Shown here piece by piece: positions 1 through 5,422 of a stretch of DNA of 5,422 nucleotides. The stretch is taken from positions 1 through 5,422 of the forward strand of contig JAPKCZ010000176.1 in the NCBI GenBank assembly GCA_028822745.1, in the 5' to 3' direction. The translations under genes and the position numbers were made by a program. The notes beneath the pieces were generated by a model that did no database searches, had not been told where the DNA came from, and saw nothing but the letters and a program-made list of their open reading frames with translations. Within the stretch, counting starts at the first letter, position 1; every line of letters begins with the position of its first letter. Source of the DNA: Kiritimatiellia bacterium. Lineage in GTDB: Bacteria; Verrucomicrobiota; Kiritimatiellia; UBA8416; JAIOPI01.

Positions 1-261
1 CTGAATTATCGCCTCGGGCAGGCCGGATACAACGATCAGTCGCCACTGTTCACGGATGAGGCTATTCAGATGATCTGGGAGCATACGCAGGGATATCCGC
101 GAAAGTTATCACTTTTTTGCCACAATTCGCTCGAACAATTGGTTATGCATGACACCATGGTCGTTGATGCGCATTTGGTTCGTGGGTTGATTGAAGAAGA
201 CTTGCGTCCGTTTGGGGCTAGTAGCGATGATTTGGATGAGCAAGTAACTGTTGCCTTGTAA
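1..261 (+). CDS. ExeA/GspA/MshM-type AAA+ ATPase, C-terminal end (5' partial)
   Basis: The reading frame is open from the left edge to a TAA at 259-261 and shows the last 86 residues. Visible motifs fit the end of the AAA+ module of the ExeA/GspA (MshM) family. They are NYRLGQAGY, then PLFTDEAI (visible residues 15-22), then GYPRK (31-35), whose arginine corresponds to the sensor-2 arginine of AAA+ proteins. After these comes a helix resembling the family's cysteine-containing lid helix (LFCHNSLEQL). In the known family these inner-membrane-associated ATPases work with GspB or MSHA components, and GspA/GspB helps the secretin to insert through peptidoglycan. The Walker A and B motifs lie outside the window and cannot be checked. 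The protein ends soon after the lid with an acidic tail and carries no C-terminal peptidoglycan-binding domain, so it is closer to MshM-like short forms than to full GspA. It precedes a GspC/PilP-like gene and a secretin, which supports the assignment. Confidence 0.8.
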   Translation: MNYRLGQAGYNDQSPLFTDEAIQMIWEHTQGYPRKLSLFCHNSLEQLVMHDTMVVDAHLVRGLIEEDLRPFGASSDDLDEQVTVAL

Positions 262-318
262 ACCCAAATTTAGTACCAACTAGGCCTTCGTGGCTCAGGC
301 CTATGTGTAGATTTGGGT
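262..318. repeat. Nested inverted repeat in the spacer after the ATPase gene
   Basis: The outer arms ACCCAAAT (262-269) and ATTTGGGT (311-318) are perfect reverse complements. In RNA the stem extends to 262-272 / 308-318 with one G-U pair. Inside it, TAGGCCT (281-287) pairs with AGGCCTA (297-303) around a 9-base loop. Together they could form a long, two-part stem-loop immediately after the ATPase stop codon. No run of T follows, so it is not a standard intrinsic terminator. It could be an mRNA processing or stability element, an attenuator, or a protein-binding palindrome; the sequence does not decide. Its right arm contains a TTG codon (313) that is in frame with the next gene, which argues against that TTG as the start. 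Confidence 0.6.
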
Positions 319-366
319 CCTAATCAAGAATCCGTTGCATTCGTGCAGCGGGTTGACAGGTTTTAT

Positions 367-1383
367 ATGTCTGATGAAACAGAAGAAGGTTTGTCGCCCG
401 AAGAACGCCTCTTAAAGGTGATTCAAGGCAAGGGCGCGAAGTCGGGTGTTGCCGCAAAAGTGCCTTCTGCACCTGTGATTGCGAACACGTCAAGCGATCC
501 TGTTAAGCCCAAGAGCCCTCCGCGGTTGCGACCGAAGCCAGCGGCTGTCCGGCCCGCCTCGGAGACGCCGCCCGCCGCCGCAGAAGCAACTCGGCCGCCT
601 GCGGCACCCATAAAAGCACAGGAACCTGTGAAGGAATCCGCAAAGCAACCTGAAAAGAAACCTGCGAAAGTGGCTCCAACACTCAAGAAATCGGCCCCGG
701 CCCCCGCCAAGGCGGCACCGACCTTTGCTGATGGCCCTGCCACTCTTGCCGTGCAGGACGCCGCGACGTTGGGCGAAGGCGCGCCCGTTCTTTTCGCCGA
801 CCAAAGCGTTGGCGTAGATTTGGTAGAGGAAGAGCCTGTTGCCATTGAAACCGTCAAGGAGTCTCGTGTTTTTGGCATTTCGGTCGTTAATAAATGTGTC
901 GCCGCTCTAGTGATGTTCACGATTGTTGTGATTTTGGCTTATGAAATTATTTCCGCGTTTTATGTGCCGGCCAATCCAAATGCCGTGCTCGGGGAAGCCT
1001 CCCTGCCACCTCTGGACCAATTAAATGAGGGCGAAGGGCTGCCTGACATAAAGGACCTTCTGGCGAGCTTTCGCGATCGCGGTTTCTTGATCCAAAACGT
1101 TGACAAAGCGCCCGTCGTACGGCCTGATGTCCCGGATTCCCGTATCTCATTGAAACTCTATGTGCAGAAAAATATTGTCATTTTAGGTCTATCGCGTCCA
1201 GGAGAGGAAAACGTGCTGGAAGCGATTTTGATGGACCGATCGGGCCCAAAAATGCACATTGTGCGCGCAGGGGATAAAATTTCGCTGATTGGCGGCGTTC
1301 TGAAGATCGAGCGAATCAGCAGCGATGCGGTCATCGGGCATGATGGTGTCGAAGAGATTTTTATTGGAAAAAAGAAGGCTTGA
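367..1383 (+). CDS. Single-pass inner-membrane protein with GspC/GspB/PilP-like periplasmic domain
   Basis: This is probably the inner-membrane connector of a type II secretion or type IV pilus-like machine, linking the inner-membrane platform to the secretin. From ATG 367 it has 338 residues. The N-terminus is short and acidic with the motif LSPEERLLKVIQGKG (residues 9-23). A low-complexity Pro/Ala/Lys-rich stretch follows (about 25-135), then an acidic linker. One membrane helix lies at about 177-198, and a periplasmic part reaches the end. The last 80 residues (259-338) look like the small beta domain of GspC, GspB and PilP: a strand-rich start, AGDKI at 301-305, KIERISSDAV at 313-322 and a final GVEEIFI. 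Unlike typical GspC, about 175 residues precede the membrane helix. A TTG at 313 would add 18 residues but sits in an inverted repeat, so I prefer ATG 367, although its ribosome site is weak (ACAGG at 356-360). The gene lies 34 bp before the secretin gene and is likely co-transcribed with it. The family is inferred from pattern and neighbours; GspB is a real alternative to GspC/PilP. Confidence 0.7.
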   Translation: MSDETEEGLSPEERLLKVIQGKGAKSGVAAKVPSAPVIANTSSDPVKPKSPPRLRPKPAAVRPASETPPAAAEATRPPAAPIKAQEPVKESAKQPEKKPAKVAPTLKKSAPAPAKAAPTFADGPATLAVQDAATLGEGAPVLFADQSVGVDLVEEEPVAIETVKESRVFGISVVNKCVAALVMFTIVVILAYEIISAFYVPANPNAVLGEASLPPLDQLNEGEGLPDIKDLLASFRDRGFLIQNVDKAPVVRPDVPDSRISLKLYVQKNIVILGLSRPGEENVLEAILMDRSGPKMHIVRAGDKISLIGGVLKIERISSDAVIGHDGVEEIFIGKKKA

Positions 1384-1404
1384 AGTAGGAATGATTCGTA
1401 GCGC

Positions 1405-1408
1405 AGGA
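1405..1408 (+). promoter_or_regulatory. Ribosome binding site deciding the secretin start
   Basis: AGGA lies 9 bases before ATG 1418. The earlier in-frame ATG at 1391 has AGTAGGA directly abutting it, with no spacer, and ATG 1325 lies inside the upstream gene with no recognisable site. Starting at 1418 also gives the most regular signal peptide. Confidence 0.5.
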
Positions 1409-1417
1409 AAAACCAAT

Positions 1418-3127
1418 ATGTCAGACCCTCACACCTTGTCGGGACTTCTGTCACGCATCTGCGTAGCGGTAACCCTTTTCTCGTTTAGCGCGATCGGCGC
1501 TTTCGCACAGAGCGATCCTTCCATTGCCTCGTCACTCAACGACCCGTCGGAAAGCGCGGAGGTGGTTGCTACCGGCAGCAACCTGCGTCTGACGACCAAG
1601 CGTCTGACCGATTACGACATCCCCGGGTTGAAAAACAAGGTGCTTGAGTTGAAGTCCGTGGAACCCTTTCCTGTCATCCTGCTCATCGATTACCTGGCGG
1701 AGATCGCAGAGCTTAAAAACATCGTTATGGGTAGCGGTCTTGAAGGCATGAACATGAATATGCGCTTCGAGAATGTTGAAGTGGGCGACGCGCTTGAGGT
1801 CGTTTTCTCGGTTCATAAACTCGCTTATGAGGTTCACGGTGGCATCATTTCTGTGATGACGGATGAGGCCTACCGCGAAAAGCACGGCGTCAGTTTCTAC
1901 GACAACAAACAAGTACGCATCGTTGAACTTAAATATGCGGATGCCACGCGTGTCGCCGGTATGCTCGGCAGCATAAAAAGTGATATTGGGACCGTGGTTG
2001 CAGACCCGTTAACGGGCACCTTGATTCTGGTCGACACGGCCGAAAAAATTCTCGAGATGCGCGCTGTTGTTAAAAAGGCCGACATCAAAACCATTGAACG
2101 ACAGTTGCCCACAGAAACGCGGACGATTCGATTGCAGTATGCTTCGGTCGATGACATTGAACCACAGATTCAGGCCATCCTCACCCCCGAGGTCGGCAAG
2201 CTGCACGCTGATATCCGTACGCGCACCATGATCGTCACCGATTTGCCGCACAAAATGAAGCAAATCCAAAGTCTCGTGGCGCTGTTTGACGAGGCGCCCA
2301 AGCAGGTCTTTATTGAGGCCAAGATTCTAGAGGTGACCTTGTCGGACGAATATCAACTTGGCATCAACTGGACGGCCATCTTTAATGGCATTGATCCGCG
2401 GTACCGCCTTGATGCTGCGGTGCGACGCCCAATTCTTGGCGAGGACAACCCCGGGATTGGCTCATTCGGGTATCAAACGATCATCAGCGAGGCCGGTCAA
2501 TTGACGGCGGTCATTGAAGCGCTTGAATCCGTCGGCGAAACAAAAATACTTCAAAACCCGCATGTCGCCGTGTTGGATGGTGAAGAGGCGACGGTTCGCG
2601 TTGTCCAGGATTTACCTTATGCCGAAACGTCGGCTGAGATTACGGGCTCGGACACGAACTTCGTTGGCGAAGAAATCGTGTTCTTGGAGGTTGGTGTTAG
2701 TCTGACCGTGACACCACACATTACGGATGACGGACACATCCGCATGGAATTGCTGCCGGAGATCAGTTCCGGATCGTATGATTACCAGGCGTTCCGCCAA
2801 ATTCCCGTTGTTTCTAAAACGTTCACAGAAACGGTTGTGAATGTTAAGGATGGGGAATCGATCATCATCGCGGGCATGATTGAGAACGGATCACGCAACG
2901 TGACACAGTCGGTGCCGTTTCTCGGTCGAATACCATTGCTCGGGTTTCTGTTCGGGTCGACCGCCGAGGAAACGACCACGCGAGAGGTTGTTGTTTTTGT
3001 CACGCCGCGAATCATGAAAGGCGACAAACCATTGTTGCGATTACGCGACACGAAAAAACGTCCAAAGCCGCTTCGCGTTGCATCCGATGGCAAGTCCTCT
3101 ACCAAAAAGTTTAAACCTATTCGTTAA
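1418..3127 (+). CDS. Outer-membrane secretin (GspD/PilQ family)
   Basis: This forms the multimeric outer-membrane channel of a type II secretion or type IV pilus-like system. From ATG 1418 it has 569 residues. A signal peptide covers 1-30, with cleavage expected after GAFA, before QSDP. The N0/STN-like domain is at about 77-149, a first ring domain at about 166-222 (VRIVELKYADATRVAGML, then TLILVDTA) and a second at about 234-292 (TRTIRLQYASVDDIE, then TMIVTDLP). The secretin core is at about 288-532. It begins QVFIEAKILEVTL, includes LQNPHVAVLDGEEATV, and ends with the signature VPFLGRIPLLGFLFG (499-513) and REVVVFVTPRIM. There are no AMIN domains, and only two ring domains follow N0, so it is shorter than classical GspD. 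The tail after the barrel (533-569) is rich in Lys and Arg, unlike a standard pilotin-binding S domain. An in-frame ATG at 1325 would add 31 residues and overlap the upstream gene by 59 bp; ATG 1391 is also possible. The secretin assignment is very secure; GspD versus PilQ/MshL subtype is not. Confidence 0.95.
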   Translation: MSDPHTLSGLLSRICVAVTLFSFSAIGAFAQSDPSIASSLNDPSESAEVVATGSNLRLTTKRLTDYDIPGLKNKVLELKSVEPFPVILLIDYLAEIAELKNIVMGSGLEGMNMNMRFENVEVGDALEVVFSVHKLAYEVHGGIISVMTDEAYREKHGVSFYDNKQVRIVELKYADATRVAGMLGSIKSDIGTVVADPLTGTLILVDTAEKILEMRAVVKKADIKTIERQLPTETRTIRLQYASVDDIEPQIQAILTPEVGKLHADIRTRTMIVTDLPHKMKQIQSLVALFDEAPKQVFIEAKILEVTLSDEYQLGINWTAIFNGIDPRYRLDAAVRRPILGEDNPGIGSFGYQTIISEAGQLTAVIEALESVGETKILQNPHVAVLDGEEATVRVVQDLPYAETSAEITGSDTNFVGEEIVFLEVGVSLTVTPHITDDGHIRMELLPEISSGSYDYQAFRQIPVVSKTFTETVVNVKDGESIIIAGMIENGSRNVTQSVPFLGRIPLLGFLFGSTAEETTTREVVVFVTPRIMKGDKPLLRLRDTKKRPKPLRVASDGKSSTKKFKPIR

Positions 3128-3167
3128 TTGGCCCGCCGGTCCGCATCCATCCTGACCCGCGGCCAGC

Positions 3168-4679
3168 ATGAAAAGAAACGTCCTCATCATGAATACAGTA
3201 ACAAGCAACATTGCAAGACGTTCCTTTTTTCTGATTGTGTTTATGCTGTCTCTCGTTGTGTTGCAAACACGCGCTCAAGAAGATCTGCCAATCGAAATAT
3301 CTGAAGATGATTTGCTTGAGGAAATGGACATTTCCGTAGACGACCTGAACGTTGACGATCTCATTCCCGAGCCTGAAGCTCCCGCGGTGCTGTCGATCAA
3401 TGACGACCCTGCCGACCTCAAAAATGCAACATTGTTCCTGGAAGAGCCCGAAGAAAGCGACGTTTGGACGGGCGATGAGGATGACATGGCGACGATTGAC
3501 GATGCCACCAATCTTGGTCCAGGTGCACCGCCTAAAAAACCGGGTGGTGGAATTGACGTGACGGCCTATGCGGACCTGCTCGGGGAAAACATAGATTTGC
3601 GTAAGGATATGAATGCCTTCGCCGAAGAAAGCCGAATGTTGTCACAAGAAATTGTGGGCCTAAAGAAGCTCGCGAAATCGAGCGATGATCAACTCGCCGA
3701 GTCGATTCGTGTCATACAAGACCTGAAACGCGAACAAGGGCCTGCTAAGGCCGGTTCGACGCCTGCTGTACCTGCCCCGTCTGATGGCAAGGAACTTGAG
3801 GCCGCACGGCGTGCCCTGACGGAGGCTCTCGAAAAAGCGTCAATGCTGGAAAATGAGTTTGCGGCACTCTCTGCCGCAAATGAACGCCTTAAGAAACAGG
3901 TCAGTACGGCCGCGACAGGGGCTGGCGGCACGCCAGGGCCTGCGGTGTCCGGCGTGGCTGGGCCCAAGCCCGGCTCGGATCTTTATCAGGCCATGGAGCA
4001 GGAATCCTTTAAGCTCAAGGACCAGGTAAAGGCCGTCGAAACTGAGCGTGACGCGCTTGCGCAAAAAGTTGCGGCACTGGAAGCGGAAAAAACAACGTTG
4101 GTGGAAACCGGAGAAGGCGCGGCTGCTCGCGAACAAGCCCTGCGCACGGAAGTTGCAGAAGCGTTGAGCGGGCAGGAAGCGTACCAAACGTCGATGGCGA
4201 ACATGCTTGAAAAGGTGCCAAGTCTGGAGCAAGAGCTCGCGCAGATGAAAAGCGCCGGTGATTCGAAGGACGTGACGATCCGGAGTAAAGAACGTGAATT
4301 GAAGACGTTGCGGCAGGAGCTCGAACGCCGCGAGTTACGCATTATCAAAGCCGAGCGCATGGCCGAACTGCTCGAAAAAACACGTACGGATGTACGCAAG
4401 GCCAGCGAAAACGAAAAGCGGGATATGCATTTTAATATGGCCGTCGTTTACGTGAAGGAAGCCAATTACCGTGCCGCCGAGAAAGAATATTTGCATGCAC
4501 TGCGCATTGATCCCACCGACGCAGACACGCACTACAACCTCGCCATTCTTTATGACGACCACATGGTCGATCCTCGCCGAGCAGCGCGCCACTATCGGTC
4601 CTACCTCAAGCTGGCACCCAATTCTGAAGATGTGGACCGTGTAAAGACCTGGCTGGTCGCTCTTGAAATTCGCCATTGA
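3168..4679 (+). CDS. Exported acidic coiled-coil protein with C-terminal TPR repeats
   Basis: The 503-residue protein starts with a signal peptide: basic RR at 17-18, hydrophobic core at about 19-33, likely cleavage after TRA (36) before QED. No lipobox cysteine is present, so it should be a soluble periplasmic protein, or remain anchored if uncleaved. The mature N-terminus (37-113) is strongly acidic, with repeated DDL motifs at 47-49, 58-60 and 63-65. Heptad-like, Glu/Lys/Ala-rich segments at about 138-190, 207-247 and 272-415 suggest long coiled coils, broken by Pro/Gly/Ala linkers at 191-206 and 250-270. Two TPR units follow: about 417-450 (FNMAVVYVKEANYRAAEKEY) and 453-486 (HYNLAILYDDH, then AARHYRSYLKLAPN). 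TPR proteins such as PilF/PilW and Tgl act as pilotins for secretins, and FimV-like proteins combine acidic regions with TPRs. The position 40 bp after a secretin gene suggests a helper or structural partner of the channel, which is inference. ATG 3168 has no clear ribosome site; ATG 3189 would also keep the signal peptide. Confidence 0.8.
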   Translation: MKRNVLIMNTVTSNIARRSFFLIVFMLSLVVLQTRAQEDLPIEISEDDLLEEMDISVDDLNVDDLIPEPEAPAVLSINDDPADLKNATLFLEEPEESDVWTGDEDDMATIDDATNLGPGAPPKKPGGGIDVTAYADLLGENIDLRKDMNAFAEESRMLSQEIVGLKKLAKSSDDQLAESIRVIQDLKREQGPAKAGSTPAVPAPSDGKELEAARRALTEALEKASMLENEFAALSAANERLKKQVSTAATGAGGTPGPAVSGVAGPKPGSDLYQAMEQESFKLKDQVKAVETERDALAQKVAALEAEKTTLVETGEGAAAREQALRTEVAEALSGQEAYQTSMANMLEKVPSLEQELAQMKSAGDSKDVTIRSKERELKTLRQELERRELRIIKAERMAELLEKTRTDVRKASENEKRDMHFNMAVVYVKEANYRAAEKEYLHALRIDPTDADTHYNLAILYDDHMVDPRRAARHYRSYLKLAPNSEDVDRVKTWLVALEIRH

Positions 4680-4822
4680 GCGGACGACGTCACGTGCTGA
4701 CCTGAATGCTGCTACTTTAACGGGTTCCACCGCCGAAATCTAAAATCATTTACAGAAGGTCGCAAAGAACGGATCCTCCTACGCGCTTCGCTGGCTACGG
4801 CTGACAAGAAGGCTCAACCACT

Positions 4823-4836
4823 GCTCCCGGCGGAGC
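4823..4836. repeat. Stem-loop 1 inside the inverted-repeat element
   Basis: GCTCC (4823-4827) pairs with GGAGC (4832-4836) around the loop CGGC. It is a short, GC-rich stem with no following T run. Confidence 0.45.
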
Positions 4837-4876
4837 CCACCGGACTCCACGCGGAATAGCAGGGACTTGGTTAAGC

Positions 4877-4892
4877 GCTCCAACATTGGAGC
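4877..4892. repeat. Stem-loop 2 inside the inverted-repeat element
   Basis: GCTCCAA (4877-4883) is a perfect reverse complement of TTGGAGC (4886-4892) with only CA between them. As RNA the innermost pair or pairs would open to give a workable loop. This is the longest uninterrupted internal stem of the element and directly abuts the next stem. Confidence 0.5.
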
Positions 4893-4909
4893 CCAGCGCG
4901 CTCAGCTGG
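4893..4909. repeat. Stem-loop 3 inside the inverted-repeat element
   Basis: CCAGC (4893-4897) pairs with GCTGG (4905-4909) around a 7-base loop. It starts at the base after stem-loop 2 ends, so the two could stack. Confidence 0.4.
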
Positions 4910-4917
4910 TTCTTTCC

Positions 4918-4932
4918 CCTGCCTGCGGCAGG
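4918..4932. repeat. Stem-loop 4 inside the inverted-repeat element
   Basis: CCTGCC (4918-4923) pairs with GGCAGG (4927-4932) around the loop TGC. It is GC-rich and compact, preceded by a pyrimidine run (TTCTTTCC) and not followed by a T tract, so it is not a standard terminator on the plus strand. On the minus strand the RNA after it would read GGGGAAAGAA, also not a U tract. Confidence 0.5.
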
Positions 4933-5018
4933 ACAAGCTTTGTGTCCTTTGCGACCTTCTGTTAAATTCTTAAGAGCGTGTGGGACCATGCTGCGGGTTC
5001 TTGATGATGCGCCTCATG

Positions 5019-5024
5019 AAGGAG
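5019..5024 (+). promoter_or_regulatory. Perfect Shine-Dalgarno AAGGAG for a GTG start
   Basis: AAGGAG is followed by TTTTTT and then GTG 5031, an ideal 6-base spacing. In-frame ATG codons at 5004, 5007 and 5016 lie upstream of or overlap this site and have no comparable site of their own, so the ribosome site selects the GTG. Confidence 0.7.
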
Positions 5025-5030
5025 TTTTTT

Positions 5031-5422
5031 GTGGTTAAAGCGCGGTTGCCGCTCATTGTCGTGGTTCTTGTCGTCATGCCGACGGCGATCCTCAGTATCA
5101 TCGCTGCACGCAGTCTCAAGGCCGACGAACTCATGGTCAAGGGACAGCAACGGTTAACGGCAGAAACGGCTGTGGCCGTCGCAACCGATCAGGTCGCTGC
5201 GCGCCTTGCGAATCTTCTGGAAAATATATCTGGCGGAATGCGTGAATGCTTGGCGGGTGGTGGCGAGATTGAGCGCATTCGTACGACGGCGAAGCGCTTG
5301 CGGGACTCGCGCAAGATGGTCGATGCCGTCTATCTTTATATGGATCCTTGGGGTTTCGTTTGGCCCGAGAAGGCCGATGCGTTCTCGGTCGGCGTTATCG
5401 CGCCGGAAGGGGCTCAGCGCAT
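5031..5422 (+). CDS. Membrane-anchored probable sensor protein, N-terminal part (3' partial)
   Basis: The frame runs open from GTG 5031 to the right edge, showing 130 residues. A short basic start (VKAR) leads into one membrane helix at about residues 6-26 (LPLIVVVLVVMPTAILSIIA). ARSLKADELMVKGQQRL and a helical stretch containing VAARLANLLENISGG follow, then a region with VDAVYLYMDPWGFVWPEKAD near the edge. An N-terminal helix with a Pro, followed by a charged helical extracytoplasmic region, is the usual beginning of transmembrane histidine kinases. The VDAVYLYMDPWGFVWP stretch looks like a ligand-sensing (Cache- or PAS-like) fold in its early part. No kinase, HAMP, GGDEF or chemoreceptor domain is visible, so the output is unknown. 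Separation from the secretin operon by the repeat element suggests its own transcription unit. ATG 5004, 5007 or 5016 are alternative starts giving up to 9 more residues. Confidence 0.65.
   Translation, partial: MVKARLPLIVVVLVVMPTAILSIIAARSLKADELMVKGQQRLTAETAVAVATDQVAARLANLLENISGGMRECLAGGGEIERIRTTAKRLRDSRKMVDAVYLYMDPWGFVWPEKADAFSVGVIAPEGAQR

Larger units (their letters stand above)
4752..4962. repeat. 211-bp element bounded by perfect 16-bp inverted repeats
   Basis: ACAGAAGGTCGCAAAG (4752-4767) and CTTTGCGACCTTCTGT (4947-4962) are exact reverse complements. Inside the ends, the next three positions continue the match with one mismatch. Outside, ATTT on the left and AAAT on the right match if one base is skipped. 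The interior has no credible gene and holds four short perfect stem-loops. Short non-coding DNA with terminal inverted repeats resembles a miniature inverted-repeat element (MITE) or another dispersed intergenic repeat. No clear direct target duplication is seen at the flanks. From memory, repeats built on GCAAAG-type ends are common between genes in several environmental phyla, which suggests a multicopy repeat; copy number cannot be seen here. Confidence 0.7.
4680..5030. other. 351-bp non-coding interval with inverted-repeat element
   Basis: No credible gene lies between the TPR gene stop and the next start. The first 70 bases (4680-4750) contain short palindromes (GACGTC and CACGTG within 4686-4696) but no stem followed by a T run, so I see no intrinsic terminator for the upstream operon. 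Most of the rest is the inverted-repeat element at 4752-4962. The last 68 bases (4963-5030) form the leader of the next gene, which includes an AT-rich patch with the palindrome TCTTAAGA (4968-4975). No convincing pair of -35 and -10 boxes is visible there, although a promoter for the right-hand gene would be expected in this region. Confidence 0.7.

Noticed and set aside
313..366. TTG start adding 18 residues to the membrane protein
   Set aside because: The codon lies inside the arm of an inverted repeat, lacks a ribosome site, and ATG 367 begins a sensible conserved-looking N-terminus.
423..920. Long minus-strand reading frames opposite the membrane protein gene
   Set aside because: These are by-products of the GC-rich Pro/Ala codons of the plus-strand gene; the Ala/Gly/Ser/Phe-rich translation has no domain.
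1325..1417. Longer secretin reading frame beginning at ATG 1325
   Set aside because: It overlaps the upstream gene by 59 bases, has no ribosome site, and puts a very basic stretch ahead of a good signal peptide that starts cleanly at 1418.
3129..3165. Weak inverted repeat TGGCC / GGCCA between the secretin and TPR genes
   Set aside because: Only 5 uninterrupted base pairs with a 27-base loop and no T run; too weak to call a terminator.
3840..4399. Several minus-strand reading frames opposite the coiled-coil region
   Set aside because: Composition mirrors the plus-strand Glu/Lys/Ala coding bias and no motif or ribosome site supports them.
4752..4962. CRISPR array, tRNA or riboswitch in the structured interval
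   Set aside because: There are no regularly spaced direct repeats, no cloverleaf with anticodon and T-loop signatures, and no riboswitch core that I recognise.
4795..4989. Minus-strand 64-residue reading frame in the repeat element
   Set aside because: It covers the element's stem-loops and right terminal repeat, has no clear ribosome site and no recognisable protein features.

Overview
The window reads as part of a plus-strand operon from a Gram-negative (diderm) bacterium, coding for a trans-envelope machine of the type II secretion / type IV pilus kind. The outer-membrane secretin is the firmest evidence for two membranes. Base composition is moderate, slightly above half G+C by eye. The gene order (ExeA-like ATPase, a single-pass membrane protein whose conserved-looking start contains PEERLL, secretin, TPR protein) reminds me of uncultured PVC-type or related environmental lineages such as Kiritimatiellota or Omnitrophota. 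That taxonomic guess is from memory and weak.

Layout: 1-261 is the C-terminal end of an ExeA/GspA/MshM-type AAA+ ATPase. A 105-bp spacer (262-366) holds a nested inverted repeat. 367-1383 encodes a single-pass inner-membrane protein with a long Pro/Ala/Lys-rich cytoplasmic arm and a C-terminal GspC/GspB/PilP-like periplasmic domain. 1418-3127 encodes a secretin with a signal peptide, an N0/STN domain, two further ring domains, the outer-membrane barrel and a very basic C-terminal tail. 3168-4679 encodes an exported acidic, coiled-coil protein ending in two TPR units. 4680-5030 is non-coding and carries a 211-bp element bounded by perfect 16-bp inverted repeats and containing four small stem-loops. 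5031 to the right edge is the N-terminal part of a membrane-anchored protein, probably a sensor (histidine kinase or similar), starting at GTG behind a perfect AAGGAG.

How the genes may work together (inference): the ATPase would act at the inner membrane, the single-pass protein would link the inner membrane to the secretin, the secretin would form the outer-membrane channel, and the TPR protein would assist secretin assembly or connect periplasmic parts. No motor ATPase (GspE/PilB), polytopic platform protein (GspF/PilC) or pilin is in view, so the window alone cannot decide between secretion, pilus and MSHA-like functions. The right-hand gene is separated from the cluster by the repeat element and is probably a different transcription unit. 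The most unusual items are the inverted-repeat element, the long cytoplasmic arm of the GspC/PilP-like protein, and the pairing of a basic-tailed secretin with an acidic TPR protein.
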